Source: Archivesica marissinica
Lineage: Eukaryota; Mollusca; Bivalvia; Venerida; Vesicomyidae
Direction: 5' to 3'
Assembly (NCBI GenBank): GCA_014843695.1
Contig: CM026391.1
Location: 42,136,598 to 42,200,597 of the forward strand
Length of the DNA: 64,000 nucleotides
In this document: piece after piece, positions 27,271-37,970 of the stretch
How the letters are laid out: each line of letters opens with the position of its first letter
Numbering within the stretch: position 1 is the stretch's first letter
Translations under genes and position numbers: made by a program
The notes under the pieces: generated by a model
The model's input: the letters and a program-made list of their open reading frames with translations, nothing else
What the model was told of the DNA's origin: nothing
Databases searched by the model: none

Positions 27271-27995
27271 AATACATAGCATGAAATAGTTTGGGCCACA
27301 AGTTTTAACCACATTAGACAACGGCCCTCACACAGTCAAACTAAAATTGATGATGAAACAATGTGCCATTATGGTGTTATTTGACCGATCTCCATGAAAT
27401 AAAAAGTAATTGTTGATAGAATAAGGTCTTCCGGTCAGGACCACAAGGGCATATCAGTGATCTGGTAATTTTTACCTAGTTTGTCGTTGATGTTTCTGCA
27501 TGCATGTTTCACTTCCGTTGGTTGCCTTTATTAAACATTACTTATTATATGACCATAGGGCTTAAAAAAATGTGTCTTGTGGGCACACCATACTGTCTTG
27601 CTGCTGATTTTACTGGCAAACCCATGTCTCTAACATCATGATATGCATTTGTCAGTGCACCTGGTGAGTACAAGCCAGGCTGGATTTGGGGGGGAAATGG
27701 ATGAAACTGAATTAGCATAAATAGTAAATATCTTGGACAATAGTATTTAAAATGTTAAAAAGTTGTAAGAGGAACACTATATTTGAATTGACGTGTAAAA
27801 TGCGCAATTTGTCAATCACATGACCTTCCTGAGCAGACGATGCAATTTCTCAGTTTACAAAAACAAAAACATATTTCTTTATATTGACCTCTGTTTTAGG
27901 GATTTGTAGGCAACACATAAATGGGATTAATGAAAACACATCAACATTAGCATACTGTAGTAAACACTGGTAAAAGGGTTCATTAAGAGACACAG
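27271..27995. other. Low-copy AT-rich sequence, nothing recognised
   Basis: No long frame, tandem repeat or transposon signature was recognised on either strand. There is a run of g (ggggggaaatgg) near 27690 and scattered short frames only. Confidence 0.5.
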
Positions 27996-27998
27996 TCT

Positions 27999-28112
27999 GA
28001 CACGGAAGTGAGGCATTCTGGGAAACGGTGCAACCTAGCAAGAATGCTGCAGACGCTCAGACAACACTGCAAATCAGACGTATATTATCCTGGTTAAGAG
28101 TAGCTGCTATAG
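27999..28112 (+). promoter_or_regulatory. Candidate promoter and first exon ending in a strong splice donor
   Basis: An ETS-type motif, cacggaagtg (28001-28010), is followed at once by gcattctggga (28013-28023), the reverse of the TTCCCAGAATGC core bound by ZNF143/THAP11 in animals. About 20 bp later an ATG (28044) opens a short frame of 17 codons, and a near-consensus donor, gataggtaagt, lies at 28110-28120. Such ETS plus ZNF143 pairs mark TATA-less housekeeping promoters. The short frame stops before the donor, so the exon would be a 5'UTR with an upstream ORF, or the frame is wrong. Chance co-occurrence cannot be excluded. Confidence 0.25.
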
Positions 28113-28435
28113 GGTACCCGATAGGTAAGTTCCCTGGTCCTGTAGCGACTACTTCAATACTTTCAAATAAAATGTGAAAATTTATCTGCTTTACGCGCAG
28201 TTTGCTCTTTGATAAGTAATATGTGAAACCATAAGTACCAAAGCAGCTGTTTTAAATAGAAATGAAATAATTCGCGTTATGGATGTAAACAAAAATCGCG
28301 TGAATAAACAAAGGCCGAAAATAGGTACCGGCCGATATCAGGGATGTTGACGATATATCGAAGAATTTGTAGTGTGGATCTGGATAGTAACGTTGCAGGG
28401 CCTTTCAGCGTAGACCCAACGGGAGAGAGAGTGTG
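28113..28435. other. Low-copy sequence, nothing recognised
   Basis: AT-rich sequence with a few CpG words (cgcgttatgg, aatcgcgtg, accggccga). No supported frame or repeat. Confidence 0.4.
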
Positions 28436-28710
28436 GGAGTCTTCTAGTCCCACGTGTGGACAGCTGTTCTGAAGCTGCCGACTGCACTCGCGCATGCAAC
28501 ACTATCTTCCAGTTTATTCCAGTCAATAATAGTCTGTGGGAAGAATGACTGTCTATATTGTTTTGTCCTACACTGCACTGGCACAAAACACCTAGAGTGG
28601 TTCACAGTTTGTCTATCTATGATGTTGTCAGTATTATAGCCACTAAATGTCTTGGGGGTTACTTTACGTTTGTTCTTACGTACTGGTGTTAAAAAGTCAT
28701 GGCTTGTACC
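28436..28710 (-). pseudogene. LINE ORF2 C-terminal remnant
   Basis: On the minus strand one frame reads through LTPVRKNKRKVTPKTFSGYN and then CRTKQYRQSFFPQTIIDWNK. This is the conserved C-terminal block after the reverse transcriptase of CR1/Jockey-like LINEs, where a 'C-R-T-x-x-Y-x-x-S-F-F-P-x-T-I-x-x-W-N' pattern is typical. No RT domain is present, so this is a 3'-end fragment of about 90 codons, interrupted soon after by a stop. It is a separate element from the larger LINE that begins about 250 bp to the right, which has a different C-terminus. Confidence 0.7.
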
Positions 28711-28878
28711 ATAGTCGTATTACTGTATACGTAAACTAATGAATTGATTGGCTTTTTGCGATGTAATGTCGCTTTAAGATAATGTAGATATCTACAAACA
28801 AGAATATTAAGCTTACTAAGATGGAAGTAAAAGAAGCTTAAAACATGATACAGCAACTGCCACGGACAAAAATGCAGC

Positions 28879-28990
28879 CATTGTTGTTGTTGTTGTTGTT
28901 GTTGTCGTAAGGATCCGTCGTTTATTTTTCGACGCACCGTCCAGATGGACATTTATAAGTTAATTATTGTTATTATTATTATTGTTGTAG
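28879..28990. repeat. Two trinucleotide microsatellites
   Basis: (ttg)n lies at about 28879-28904 and (att)n with interruptions at about 28964-28987. The second directly adjoins the 3' end of the minus-strand LINE and reads as an AAT-type tail in that orientation. I/Nimb-type LINEs commonly end in such trinucleotide tails. Confidence 0.8.
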
Positions 28991-31120
28991 TTCGGTTAGT
29001 TCTTATTATTTACAAGTCACCAGTATTTGCATGTAACTAGATGGAGAAGCTGCTCAGCCACAATCTCCGAAGCCCTGTTGCCTTTCAACCTCACTTAGGA
29101 GTCGAATGCGTGTGTGGTGCAGGTTATGTATCAGTATGTATACGGCTCTGGAGTTCAATGTTTGCTATATCATCAGGGTTGTTCACTAACCACGTCGGGT
29201 CTAGGATTAGCTTAACAAGTGTCACAGGGTTTCTGGTGTCTATATTTAGATCATGTGTGATTGGAGAAATCTGCTGTAGGAATCTGTCCCTTTCTGGTAC
29301 GAGGGCATCGCATTCGGCTAGGAAGTGTTGTCTCGTTTCGGGTTGTCCGCAGCAGAATTTACAGGTGGGGTCGATTCTATACTGGTTGAACACCGCTCTG
29401 TTGCTCTGTAGGTTGTACGTTCCCGTCAGGATCCTACACTTCAGCTGGGCCCGTCTGCTGTCGTGGACGTTGTCCCTCACTGTTCCCCAGATCGGATGAG
29501 GGATTCCCACGCGTAGTGAAGTTGGATTGATGTATTTCAACGACGATTTCACAGATACATCTTCACACCATCCTTCACACACTTCGCCATAGAGAGCACT
29601 ATTTACTGATTTTTTCCACTCCAGTTTTGACGGCGGATTTGTTAATAACTGGTATGCGGATGGAAGATTATACTTCAGGAGTAACGCTTTAATACTATTG
29701 AACCAACTATGTTCTGATATTGACTTCATTGCAAGCTGCCGCACTGCTATCTCATATTCAACACTACCCTGATTTCTGATTATCTTTCCGAATAATGTTA
29801 AATGTGTTTTGTGAATTATTATTTCAACCGGCGCAATACCTAGCAATGCGAGCACAGATGAGTTAGGGGCCTTATCAGGAAGTCCTTGTATTTGTTTTAA
29901 ACATTTTCTTTGAAAGGCTTCGAGTTTACACATTTGGTTTTGTTTTACATCTAAAGTTTCTAGACCATATGTCATTCTTGGCACAATTTCAGAAGACCAT
30001 AATTTTGCACAGATGGATTGTTTCAGACCATTACCGCTATGTAACCCAGCTCCAAAGAGGGAGTATGCAGCTTTCCTGCCTAGCGCTATTTTCTCATCAA
30101 CGTTAACATTTCCAGCTACTGTCCTTTTAATTCCGAGATGAACGGTTTGTTTATCATTCGAGAGTTCGTCACCAGACATATAGTATTGTTGGTCTGTCCC
30201 TGATGTTCGCGTGCCATTTTTATAGGTAAGAACACTGCTTTTAGTTGGATTAATGCAGTATCGTTCCCTTATGGCGAAATCCTCAACGCTGCTTATCATC
30301 AGTTGCATTTCAGATGGAGAATGTGTGATTAACGCCAGGTCATCCGCACATGTCACTTGCGGAATACTGATATGTCCAATGGTAGAACCAGTGAATTTAT
30401 ATTCAAGTTGTAGAAGTAATGGATTATTAAAGCGTTTGTAATGAGTTGTCGAGAGCACACACCCCTGACGAACTCCTTGACGAATTGTAATCGGGCTGGA
30501 GAGTGTATTTTCCCATTTGACGGCGGATGTTAAATCTGTGTACATGTCCTTGAGTAGGAGGCAGTCGTGTCCCTGTATCCCGTTCAAGTAGAGTTTTCTC
30601 AGAAGTGAATTGTGATGCACAACGTCAAACGCTTTTTGGGCATCCAGGGTAGTTAATATTAATGGTTGCTTCTTATTTTTCGCTTCAGCTATACTTTCAG
30701 TTAGAATAAGAGCTGCATCTATTGAGGATTGTCCTGCAGTGAATCCCTTCTGTAGCCGCGACTGTGTATCATCCAGTATCTCATTGTGTCTCTTATTCAG
30801 TATATGTTCGAGTACTTTCAATATCACTGAGGTGACATTAATTCCCCTGTAGTTAGACGGGTTTGTGGTATCTCCCTTCTTGAAGACAGGTGACCGGAGG
30901 CCCTCTTTCAGTACCGGTGAAATATGTTTTTCATTTATAATATAATTCAATAGGTCACAGAGAAATGAGTTTACAGCAAGTCCTCCATATTTAAGGTGCT
31001 CACTCGTTAGATCCATGGAGTCAGCAGCTTTATTCGAGTTTCACTGTTTTTGTTTTCATATTTCGGTCTTCACCAATTATTTCAATGAGGTTGACATCTT
31101 CTTCAAATGTTTGTTTCATT
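28960..31120 (-). mobile_element. 5'-truncated I/Nimb-like LINE
   Basis: The element spans the long RT frame (29124-31016), a short 3'UTR, and an (aat)n tail at about 28964-28987. Upstream of the frame the coding signal seems to continue in another frame for some tens of codons (to about 31120), joined by one frameshift next to the NKAADSMDLTSEHLKYGG block. The 5' end is thus lost inside the RT domain, and no endonuclease is present. I found no clear target duplication. Truncation with a simple-sequence tail is the usual result of target-primed reverse transcription. Confidence 0.75.
29124..31016 (-). CDS. Non-LTR retrotransposon reverse transcriptase, 630 codons, 5' end missing
   Basis: A single frame without stops encodes the RT fingers-palm (residues about 30-270), a thumb/connector, and a C-terminal zinc knuckle. 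The first catalytic aspartate is in LTTLDAQKAFDVV, the template-grip block is RQGVRQGCVLS, and the active-site box is TCADDLALI, with C in place of the usual Y/F before ADD. The C-terminal Cys-His motif CKFCCGQPETRQHFLAEC is typical of I/Nimb-like LINEs and of several other clades, so the clade call is tentative. The ATG at 31016 lies inside the conserved RT N-terminus, so it is not the original start. An intact 630-codon frame implies a fairly young insertion even though the copy is truncated and cannot be autonomous. Confidence 0.85.
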   Translation of the reverse strand: MDLTSEHLKYGGLAVNSFLCDLLNYIINEKHISPVLKEGLRSPVFKKGDTTNPSNYRGINVTSVILKVLEHILNKRHNEILDDTQSRLQKGFTAGQSSIDAALILTESIAEAKNKKQPLILTTLDAQKAFDVVHHNSLLRKLYLNGIQGHDCLLLKDMYTDLTSAVKWENTLSSPITIRQGVRQGCVLSTTHYKRFNNPLLLQLEYKFTGSTIGHISIPQVTCADDLALITHSPSEMQLMISSVEDFAIRERYCINPTKSSVLTYKNGTRTSGTDQQYYMSGDELSNDKQTVHLGIKRTVAGNVNVDEKIALGRKAAYSLFGAGLHSGNGLKQSICAKLWSSEIVPRMTYGLETLDVKQNQMCKLEAFQRKCLKQIQGLPDKAPNSSVLALLGIAPVEIIIHKTHLTLFGKIIRNQGSVEYEIAVRQLAMKSISEHSWFNSIKALLLKYNLPSAYQLLTNPPSKLEWKKSVNSALYGEVCEGWCEDVSVKSSLKYINPTSLRVGIPHPIWGTVRDNVHDSRRAQLKCRILTGTYNLQSNRAVFNQYRIDPTCKFCCGQPETRQHFLAECDALVPERDRFLQQISPITHDLNIDTRNPVTLVKLILDPTWLVNNPDDIANIELQSRIHTDT

Positions 31121-31626
31121 TTATCATCAAAATGTATAAGAGAATAGATGGCATCCTGGAGGTGCTATACGATAGGTACGATGCCAGGGACATATCTACC
31201 GGTGACTTTTTCAAGAAGTGTGCTTTGGCGTATATGGAACATATAGATATATAAATGTGGAGAGCATAACTAAACAAAGGTCAATCAAAAATCTGCAGGT
31301 CCTGATCGACCGGGTTCAAACCTGATTTTGATTATATTCAAGTCGTGCATCCTACAAACATACAGAGATCCAACCGTTGTGACATTTTTAATAGACTTAA
31401 TATTAGTAAAATATATGTTTTGTTTTAACTATTGTACCTATGTTCCCTCCATATGTGTGTTGGTTTGGAAGTATCGCTATTATTGCATAGCTGTATAGGT
31501 GTCTAAATGTGTAGAATGAGAAATGTATAATAAAAGTATTTATCAGTACAATCAGTTGTTCTTACTCAATCACAATTACAACTGAAACTCGGTGACACAA
31601 AGACTATTAGTTAATTATGTATAAAT
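31121..31626. other. Low-copy sequence with a short plus-strand frame of unknown nature
   Basis: A plus-strand frame ending at 31254 contains IDGILEVLYDRYDARDISTG and looks protein-like in composition, but I do not recognise it and it overlaps the decayed LINE 5' region on the other strand. The rest is AT-rich, with an aataaaag at about 31528. Confidence 0.25.
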
Positions 31627-31883
31627 GGGCCGAAGTGTCTTAGGAAATAAGGGCCGAAGTGTCTTAGGGCCGAAGTATCTAGGGCCGAAGTGGCTAAGGC
31701 CGAAATGTCTTAGGGCCGTAGTGTCTATGGGCCGAATTGTCTTAGGGCCGAAGTGTCTGGTTACCATTTCAACGCTCTTTAAATAAATGCAAAATTTACA
31801 AAAACAAGCGGTAAAGCGATACTCGGCCCTAGACAGTTCGGCCCTAAGACACATCGGCCCAAAAACATCAACACGTCGGTCCT
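31627..31883. mobile_element. Foldback element with tandem 15-16-bp ends (type 1)
   Basis: The left arm (31627-31760) is about eight imperfect copies of gggccgaagtgtctta. After a core of about 60 bp, the right arm (about 31821-31882) carries the same word in opposite orientation (ggccctaagacacatcggcc). The whole can fold into a hairpin. No coding capacity. Flanks were compared and no convincing target duplication was found. The architecture matches the ends of the MULE at 59363-61807, though the word differs. Confidence 0.65.
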
Positions 31884-32156
31884 AGTTAAAGAAAATAGAT
31901 GTAGTATAATAATTTATATAAATTATGATATCAATTTTATAAATATTTATGTCAGATGCCAAAAAAGAGATTTATTTCTCTAAAATAAAATTATTTGATA
32001 TATTCTACTAGGAATAACTTGCTTTAAAACAGAAGAGAACATGATAATTCATTATAGATCATGATTATAACTTTATTTTAAATTTAAGTAATAAATGCGG
32101 CATGATTTCATTATTTTGAAAACTGTACATTTCATTATTAATAATTGTAGAGTTGT

Positions 32157-32570
32157 GGAACCTATGCTCGGCGTATTCCTATGCTTGGCGTATTCCTATG
32201 CACGGCGTATTTTTTCCATTTACATCCGTATTTAAAATATTTAAATAGTTTTAACCTATTTTCTGACAGAGGTGAAGCATGGTTCAATAGCATTCCGCTG
32301 TGCGTACCGGTAGCATAATGCAACTGTCACCTGACTGGTTCAGTAGCCGAATATATAGTTGTTGGGGAAATTGTTTTCACCGAAATGATGCGGTTTATGA
32401 GCATTTCAGGTAGCTATCCTAATTGGAAAAAACTGTACAAATAACCAGAACAAAAGTTTCTTATGAGTTGTAATATTGTTAGTTATTGATGTTACTAAGT
32501 CAAAATAATATATTCAACATTTACCTGTGTATAAATTAAAAAAAAATCGTGTACGCCGTGCATAGGTACC
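32157..32570. mobile_element. Foldback element with tandem 17-bp ends (type 2)
   Basis: The left end has three tandem copies of a 17-bp word (cctatgctcggcgtatt and variants, 32161-32211). The right end has one inverted copy, gtacgccgtgcataggtacc (32551-32570). Both ends begin gg(a/t)acctatgc when read inward. The intervening 340 bp are AT-rich and non-coding. No clear target duplication was seen. Confidence 0.6.
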
Positions 32571-33027
32571 CTAAAGTATCTAGTTTTCCATGGAAACAGG
32601 TGCCGTTGCGATAGCTGTATTGAGGCGCATGGTCACGTAATGAAGCTAACATGTTCAACAACAATTTTTTGAAAGTTGTGTTCACGACTTAAGATTATAA
32701 TAATAATATACGGCAAATGCATTTAACTTGTTTTATAGGCCATGATATGTAAGATTAATAGAATTGCTCCGATGATCTTTGTTGGTTATTAACATACATG
32801 TACAGTATCACACATTGTAACCGTTCTCAATATCGTCGGGCTCTTGTCGTCATGCGCAGAGCCTGTCACCCCAACAAGACCTGAAATTGACCTCAAGCCC
32901 TATCCGTTTGACGCACGCATACGTACACAAACCCGAGTACCGAGACTAAAGAGGTGGTTACCAACCCATAGGTTCGACTCTGGCTGCACCTGACACTCGT
33001 ATAAATTGGGGTTAAACGAATCAATAA
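32571..33027. other. Low-copy sequence upstream of the zinc-knuckle pseudogene
   Basis: No gene recognised. A B-box-like word, ggttcgactct (about 32970), has no A box at tRNA spacing, so I do not call a tRNA or SINE. The 3' part may be LINE 5'UTR or early ORF1 in decay. Confidence 0.35.
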
Positions 33028-33600
33028 GTGGAATACCTTATTTACCGGCATAGGGTGTTCACTTACACTGCTCTGAGTAAGCAGGTCGTAACCGTCAGAG
33101 TGCATTGGATGCCACATTATATTTCAGACAATCTAGTAGAGACGGTCTTTCTTGATTTCGGGAAGGTGTTAGAGGTAAACGGACTGACCTCTATAGATAT
33201 ATGGGTCACCTAACATTGCAAACGCCATGCGACAGGTCACTCTGGAAGTAAAAGAGATTCAGAGGTTGGCCATACCTCATATGTTGAAATTTGAGGGTGG
33301 CATGTCAGTCTTGCTGACATTAGAGGGTAAACCTCCGCTCTGCCTAAAATGTTCTAGGGTGGGACATGTTAGGAGACAATGCCCTACTAACAGTGGTTAT
33401 AGATCCCTTTCAGAGGTTGCCAGACAGCCTTGGTGAGACAAGAAATACATCCGAATGTACCGGAGGAAAAGGCGACAGAAACTACGCCAAATACACCGGA
33501 AACAGTGGCAGATGTCGAAGGAACCGTAGAGATGAAGGAGATGGAGACCACACACAGAGGTGATAAGAGGGGTGGAGATGATGAGGAGGATGGTAATATA
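33028..33600 (+). pseudogene. LINE ORF1-type zinc-knuckle protein, 5' part, frameshifted
   Basis: Three adjoining plus-strand frames form one decayed protein. The first (33028-33213) contains VRVHWMPHYISDNLVETVF and FGKV, like the RRM-like region of bivalve LINE ORF1 proteins. The second (33227-33436) contains IPHMLKFEGGMSVLLT and a CCHC knuckle, CLKCSRVGHVRRQC. The third (33430-33600) is an acidic low-complexity tail. At least two frameshifts and a stop near 33213 disable it. CCHC knuckles in ORF1 bind the element RNA. The tail runs straight into the left end of the transposon at 33616, and similar ORF1 sequence resumes after its right end at about 38235. I read this as one gene split by that insertion. 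Confidence 0.65.
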
Positions 33601-33615
33601 GAACATGTGCACAGA

Positions 33616-33862
33616 GGGGTCAGCCTAGCTGGATATATATATATAGCAATGGTCCATGTGCATGTACATGTAAGGAAATGGACGTCTGCCAGGTTAATTC
33701 TGGTGGGTGTGGTCAGGAGGGCCATTAGAAAGGAACCCCAAAATTGAGCTAGATCAGCTCATGAGTTAACCTGATAACACTTATTGCAAATTGTCCGGCA
33801 TAGTCCCAGGTATCACAAATTGCCAATGCCAGACATTTTCGGTGGTGGGTTGTGCCCGCCAG
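33616..33862 (+). repeat. Left terminal inverted repeat of the Academ-like element
   Basis: Pairs with 37971-38224. Shared words include ggtccatgtgcatg, gacgtctgccagg, atcagctcatgagttaacc and cccaggtatca. Its complement (33815-33749) encodes DTWDYA...IRLTHELI-stop, a relic of the transposase C-terminus. Confidence 0.85.
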
Positions 33863-33892
33863 ACTTCTATAACCGGTATCTCCAAAATTGAC

Positions 33893-36800
33893 CTATATCA
33901 GCCCGTGAGTTAATCTGATGAAACCTACTGGAAGATGTTCGGCATAATCCCAGGTATCATGAATGGCCACGTGTCCATCAGTAGTTTCTACTTCCACCTC
34001 AGACTCTCTGTCACCTTCAACATCCATGTCCTCTGCATTGTTACTCTCATTCGTAAGCAATCTGTTTGGTATGGCTGGCCCTTCAAACCAGGTTGGCTTC
34101 AGGAGGTTGTCCCTCACATACAATCCATAATCAGTTGGTGACAAACCGTCCCCAGGAGATGCTGTCATGGCATGTGTTCACAATGCTGTAACATACTGCG
34201 TTCATCGAATCTTCATCTCAAGGGCCCGTTGAGAAGGTGGCAGCACGGCACAGTCGATGAGTTTCATGTTTGTCACTGGATTCTCCTGGAAGTCAATTAA
34301 ATACATGATTAGAGCTGTAACAGGGGCAGATCCAGATTTTATACAGGGGCGTGCAGTCATCAGTCATGCAGACTAGGGTCCAGAACAAAGAAAAGGGGGT
34401 GGGACCAATAGTCTACCGTTTACACTTAATATATGGATGCCGGCTGTGTGCACATTGTCTTCCCCTATAACATTGTTAATAATGGTCCGATTTGAAAAAT
34501 TAACATTCTACAGATGTAATATTTAGTGATTTAGCGAACGCCTCTTCCGCCCCCTCTAAATCTGCCCATGCTGTAAGGTATTCTAATTTTATAATGATAA
34601 TCATATTAAAGGTGCTTGTGCCTTAATTACATGATCAACTCTGCCAATCATTTGCATCAGTTTGTTGTATCGTGCTTCATTGACATATTGAGTCTTGCTT
34701 TGTGCATACATGCGGCAGACAAACTCTGATGCGACACCAAGATCAACACTACCATGCACCTCGCCCATACTGATGAAGAAGTTAATGTAGCGGTCAGTCT
34801 TGTTCTCTATGAGATAGAGGGGTTTAGTTTTGCTTTTCCTGAAAAATCAAGTACAAATTCAAAATGAGACCATTCTCAAAAATATGAATCCGGTTACCCA
34901 GATTTGTTTCCATTTCAGATTTGTTATCAGCACAAAACATGCACCATATATCAAAGTTTAAAGAAATGCTATGGCCTAATTAAATCATAACACCAACACC
35001 GTAATAGAAACATTGTACTGAGACACAATGCCCTCACCATGACATTGCCTGCTGTGATATTTGCGATGTGGAAAGTAATCAGCGTATCGGCCTCTTCATG
35101 GTCACCTTGGATGTGTGCTGGGTTGGTTACAGTAATATGAGGGTGCTCATCAGGGAAATACTGAAAGCACTTACCACCATAAGAAGCAAGCAAGGTATTC
35201 CCACCAAAGATATTCCAGTAATGATCTTTCTTCCACTCTTTCAAGAGAAACTTGGCAAGTTCATTCTTGAATACTCCATTGGTGAGATGTTTTCCCCACT
35301 CTGTCTGATTGTCTGATCTGGCCAGGTTATGAAATATACTGAATCAACTGAACCCCGCAACTGTCTCTCACTGTCCTTGGTGGAGTTCTCCACGTACTTG
35401 TCGAGACAAACGTGTGCTTCATTAGCCCTCCCTGAACATACCACAGACAGCATGGTCCGAGCAATTGATGCGTATGATGCTCCCATGTTTGTTTGTGAGA
35501 GGAAGGAATGAAGAAGAAGTCCTCCATCATAGACTTGTACATAGCTCCTCGGTAACTCGGCTTCTGCGATTGTTTCTGTCATGCCGATTTTTCACTTTTC
35601 ACATGCGCCCTATCACAGTGTGCGAGTGACAGTGTGTATGGAGTAATTGGGCAGGAGAGAACATTCCGAAGGTCAAATGCTGTCTTCTCTGCAACAACTA
35701 CGATCATACGGACACACGTGTCCCTCAGGCTCTCAGCATTTGTCTTCTGTGAGGAGGGTAGCTTTGCTTTTATCTTCATGTTCTGTACACGCGTACGTTT
35801 CACAGGATGAAGAAATCGATGGCTGTTGCTGTCACATTCATCTTGAAAAATATCCCTTTCATCCTAACCCCTTTTCAGCATATTGACTAGATATAATACA
35901 GTAGCCTTAGATGCTGCTTGACCGGTTGCAACATTCACCAAGGAAGTCTGTGAATGGATTGAAGAATTCGTCAATTATTCCACTCAGTTCAGCTATCCCT
36001 TATGATTCTTGATGGACGGCATTGAGCTGTTGCATTTCCCCCAGTTCAAGCCCAGTGAATGTGCTCAGCTCGGTGATTGCCATAGCTCGCTGGGTCATAG
36101 TCAATGACCATCATCGCATTGCGTTCTCTGAATTTCGGAAGACAACAATTCCCTTCATTTTGGATGCAGCATCACGGTTGACCATTTGCTCCAAAGAGAG
36201 GTCAACAGCCGATCTACTGTAACACTTCTTTGTGCGTTTTAGGGAAAATGCACCCTTCTCCAGTACTTCACGCAGCTTTGTATCTGAACTCTTCAACTTA
36301 TGCAGGAAAAGTATTCCCCATCTGACATAGTATGGTCGGTTCAGGGCGCAGTACACTGCAAGCATCATTAAGAAGTCATGGATGTAGCCACCGACGTCAT
36401 TCGTCTTTATGCATCTCTGCAGCTCTCTGTGGAGGTGATTGATCAGGAAGATGTAAATGGCCCAGACTTGAGCTGTTGACCAAAGATGTCCATCCAGAAT
36501 CGACTGGAAGTAGTCCTCATACATCTGTAGGTGATGGGTGACAACTGTATCTGATAGGTGTTCTTCTGCTAATCTTGGGTTCAAAGGTACTGTGGACATC
36601 ACTTCTATGAAGGAATTGTAGTCGTCTTCAGGTATGTTCAGGACAAAGCGATCATACAAATTCTGCTCCAAAACATTAGCAAGTAGCTCATGAATCCGGG
36701 TGCATCTGTTGTAGAACTTCCCCTTCATAAATCCAATCATTGAACCTTCGGCCAAGATGTTGGCTTCAGTGAGACTGAATTCTATTCCACTTTCATTTAT

Positions 36801-37097
36801 AAATGTACCGACTGCTCCGTAGAAAGCCAGCTCGATGGGGAAATTGCCCAGCATTATTAACAGCTTGTCAAACAAGGGGGTTTCAATTGCTTGTATTGAG
36901 TAAGCTTTCAACGCAATGGCCAAATCATTGACGACTGCATAATATTGGCCTGTTTCCTTTGCAACGTTCATTGTCCGGACCATCGTCTCTCTCACCACAT
37001 CATTGTTGGTTGGGGATCTAGATATTGGGTCCATGTAGCAAATTCGTTGAAGTGGTAAGAGGTCCTTGATGTACTTGCTCGTGCATCCAGCATACAA
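33893..37097 (-). pseudogene. Academ-like transposase/XPG-type nuclease gene, decayed, multi-exon
   Basis: Minus-strand pieces lie in protein order. 37097-36111 (328 codons) contains LAEGSMIGFMKGKFYNRCTR and GAFSLKRTKKCYSRSAVDLS, blocks widespread in an invertebrate repeat-protein family. 35803-35579 contains EKTAFDLRNVLSCPITPY. 35582-35241 contains YVQVYDGGLLLHSFL and DSERQLRGS. 35244 to about 35037 contains GDHEEADTLITFH, an XPG/FEN-like acidic box, and ends at a possible donor. 34838-34631 is bounded by tttttcag and gtaatt. 34285-33893 is preceded by cttccag and contains DYGLYVRDNLLKPTWFEGPA, ending HDTWDYAEHLPVGFIRLTHG. Breaks: frame changes between the 35.2-35.8 kb pieces, two in-frame TGA codons in the last exon, and no exon for the stretch between HEEADT and the 34.8-kb exon, where the remaining acidic nuclease residues belong. 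Not functional. Confidence 0.65.
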
Positions 37098-37970
37098 TGG
37101 TGTGTTGCCTTCACTCAGTTTCGAAAACCAATACCTTTAGTCCAATGTTGCATTCATTCAGTTCTGAAGCAGTCGATTGAGATGCTGTACTGGATGCTCC
37201 GGCAGGGGTATCAGTAATTGCTGCTGAGGTAGGAACCCGGTAGGACAAGCTTTTATATCATTATTAATCTTGATTATCAATATTACAGCAATATGTTAAT
37301 AACCTACCTTGGACTGGTGCATGTGTCAACTCTGTTTCTTGATTGGAAGGATGTCTTGGAATCCCAGCTTTGAATATACATGTAATGCTGCCTGTGTTGT
37401 TGTTTTCAAACCACCCTCAACATTATATCTGGGCTAATATCTGCCCTCATGAGAGCCAGTATGCTGCTAATCTTACATAAGTGCTAAAACTAGCCACCCA
37501 TCTGGTCAGGTAGCATCCCTTCTTACCATGTAATGGTCACAACATTCAGTCATTACAAAATGACCCTTTACTTTCTATTTCTAATATTTAACAGGGATTT
37601 CATTATTATGATTAAAGAATGTGATCTACCCTGCTGAGAAATGACACCCTGTTGAAATGTTAAGCACCCTGCTGATATTAAGTATTATAGATTCTGTTCC
37701 CATCATTCAGAAAGATTTCTAGTGAGACCTATGTTATTTTATAAATGTTATTTATTAGTGGAGGCCATCTTTAAATAGTAGAAAGCTGGTAGAAATAAAT
37801 ATCAGAGCTGGTCAAAAGTAGAATATTTTTAATTATTGCCCCCACCCCCAATATATTTTGACACCAAAAGTATGACTATGTGAATGAGGACTTTAGATAT
37901 AAGAAACATAGGTTTTCATGGCGGCCTTCTTTAAAAATGTTGGGGATGGGGTGCATTTGGGGGGGGGGGT

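Noticed and set aside
31627..32570. Target-site duplications of 7-9 bp for the two foldback elements
   Set aside because: A shared tagttaa near the first element does not sit directly at its left end, and no match was found for the second.
32960..33000. Possible third SINE from the B-box-like word ggttcgactct
   Set aside because: No A box at the proper distance, no tail and no duplication.
34100..36222. Plus-strand frames opposite the Academ-like gene
   Set aside because: They are antisense shadows of the minus-strand transposase pieces, which contain the recognisable motifs.
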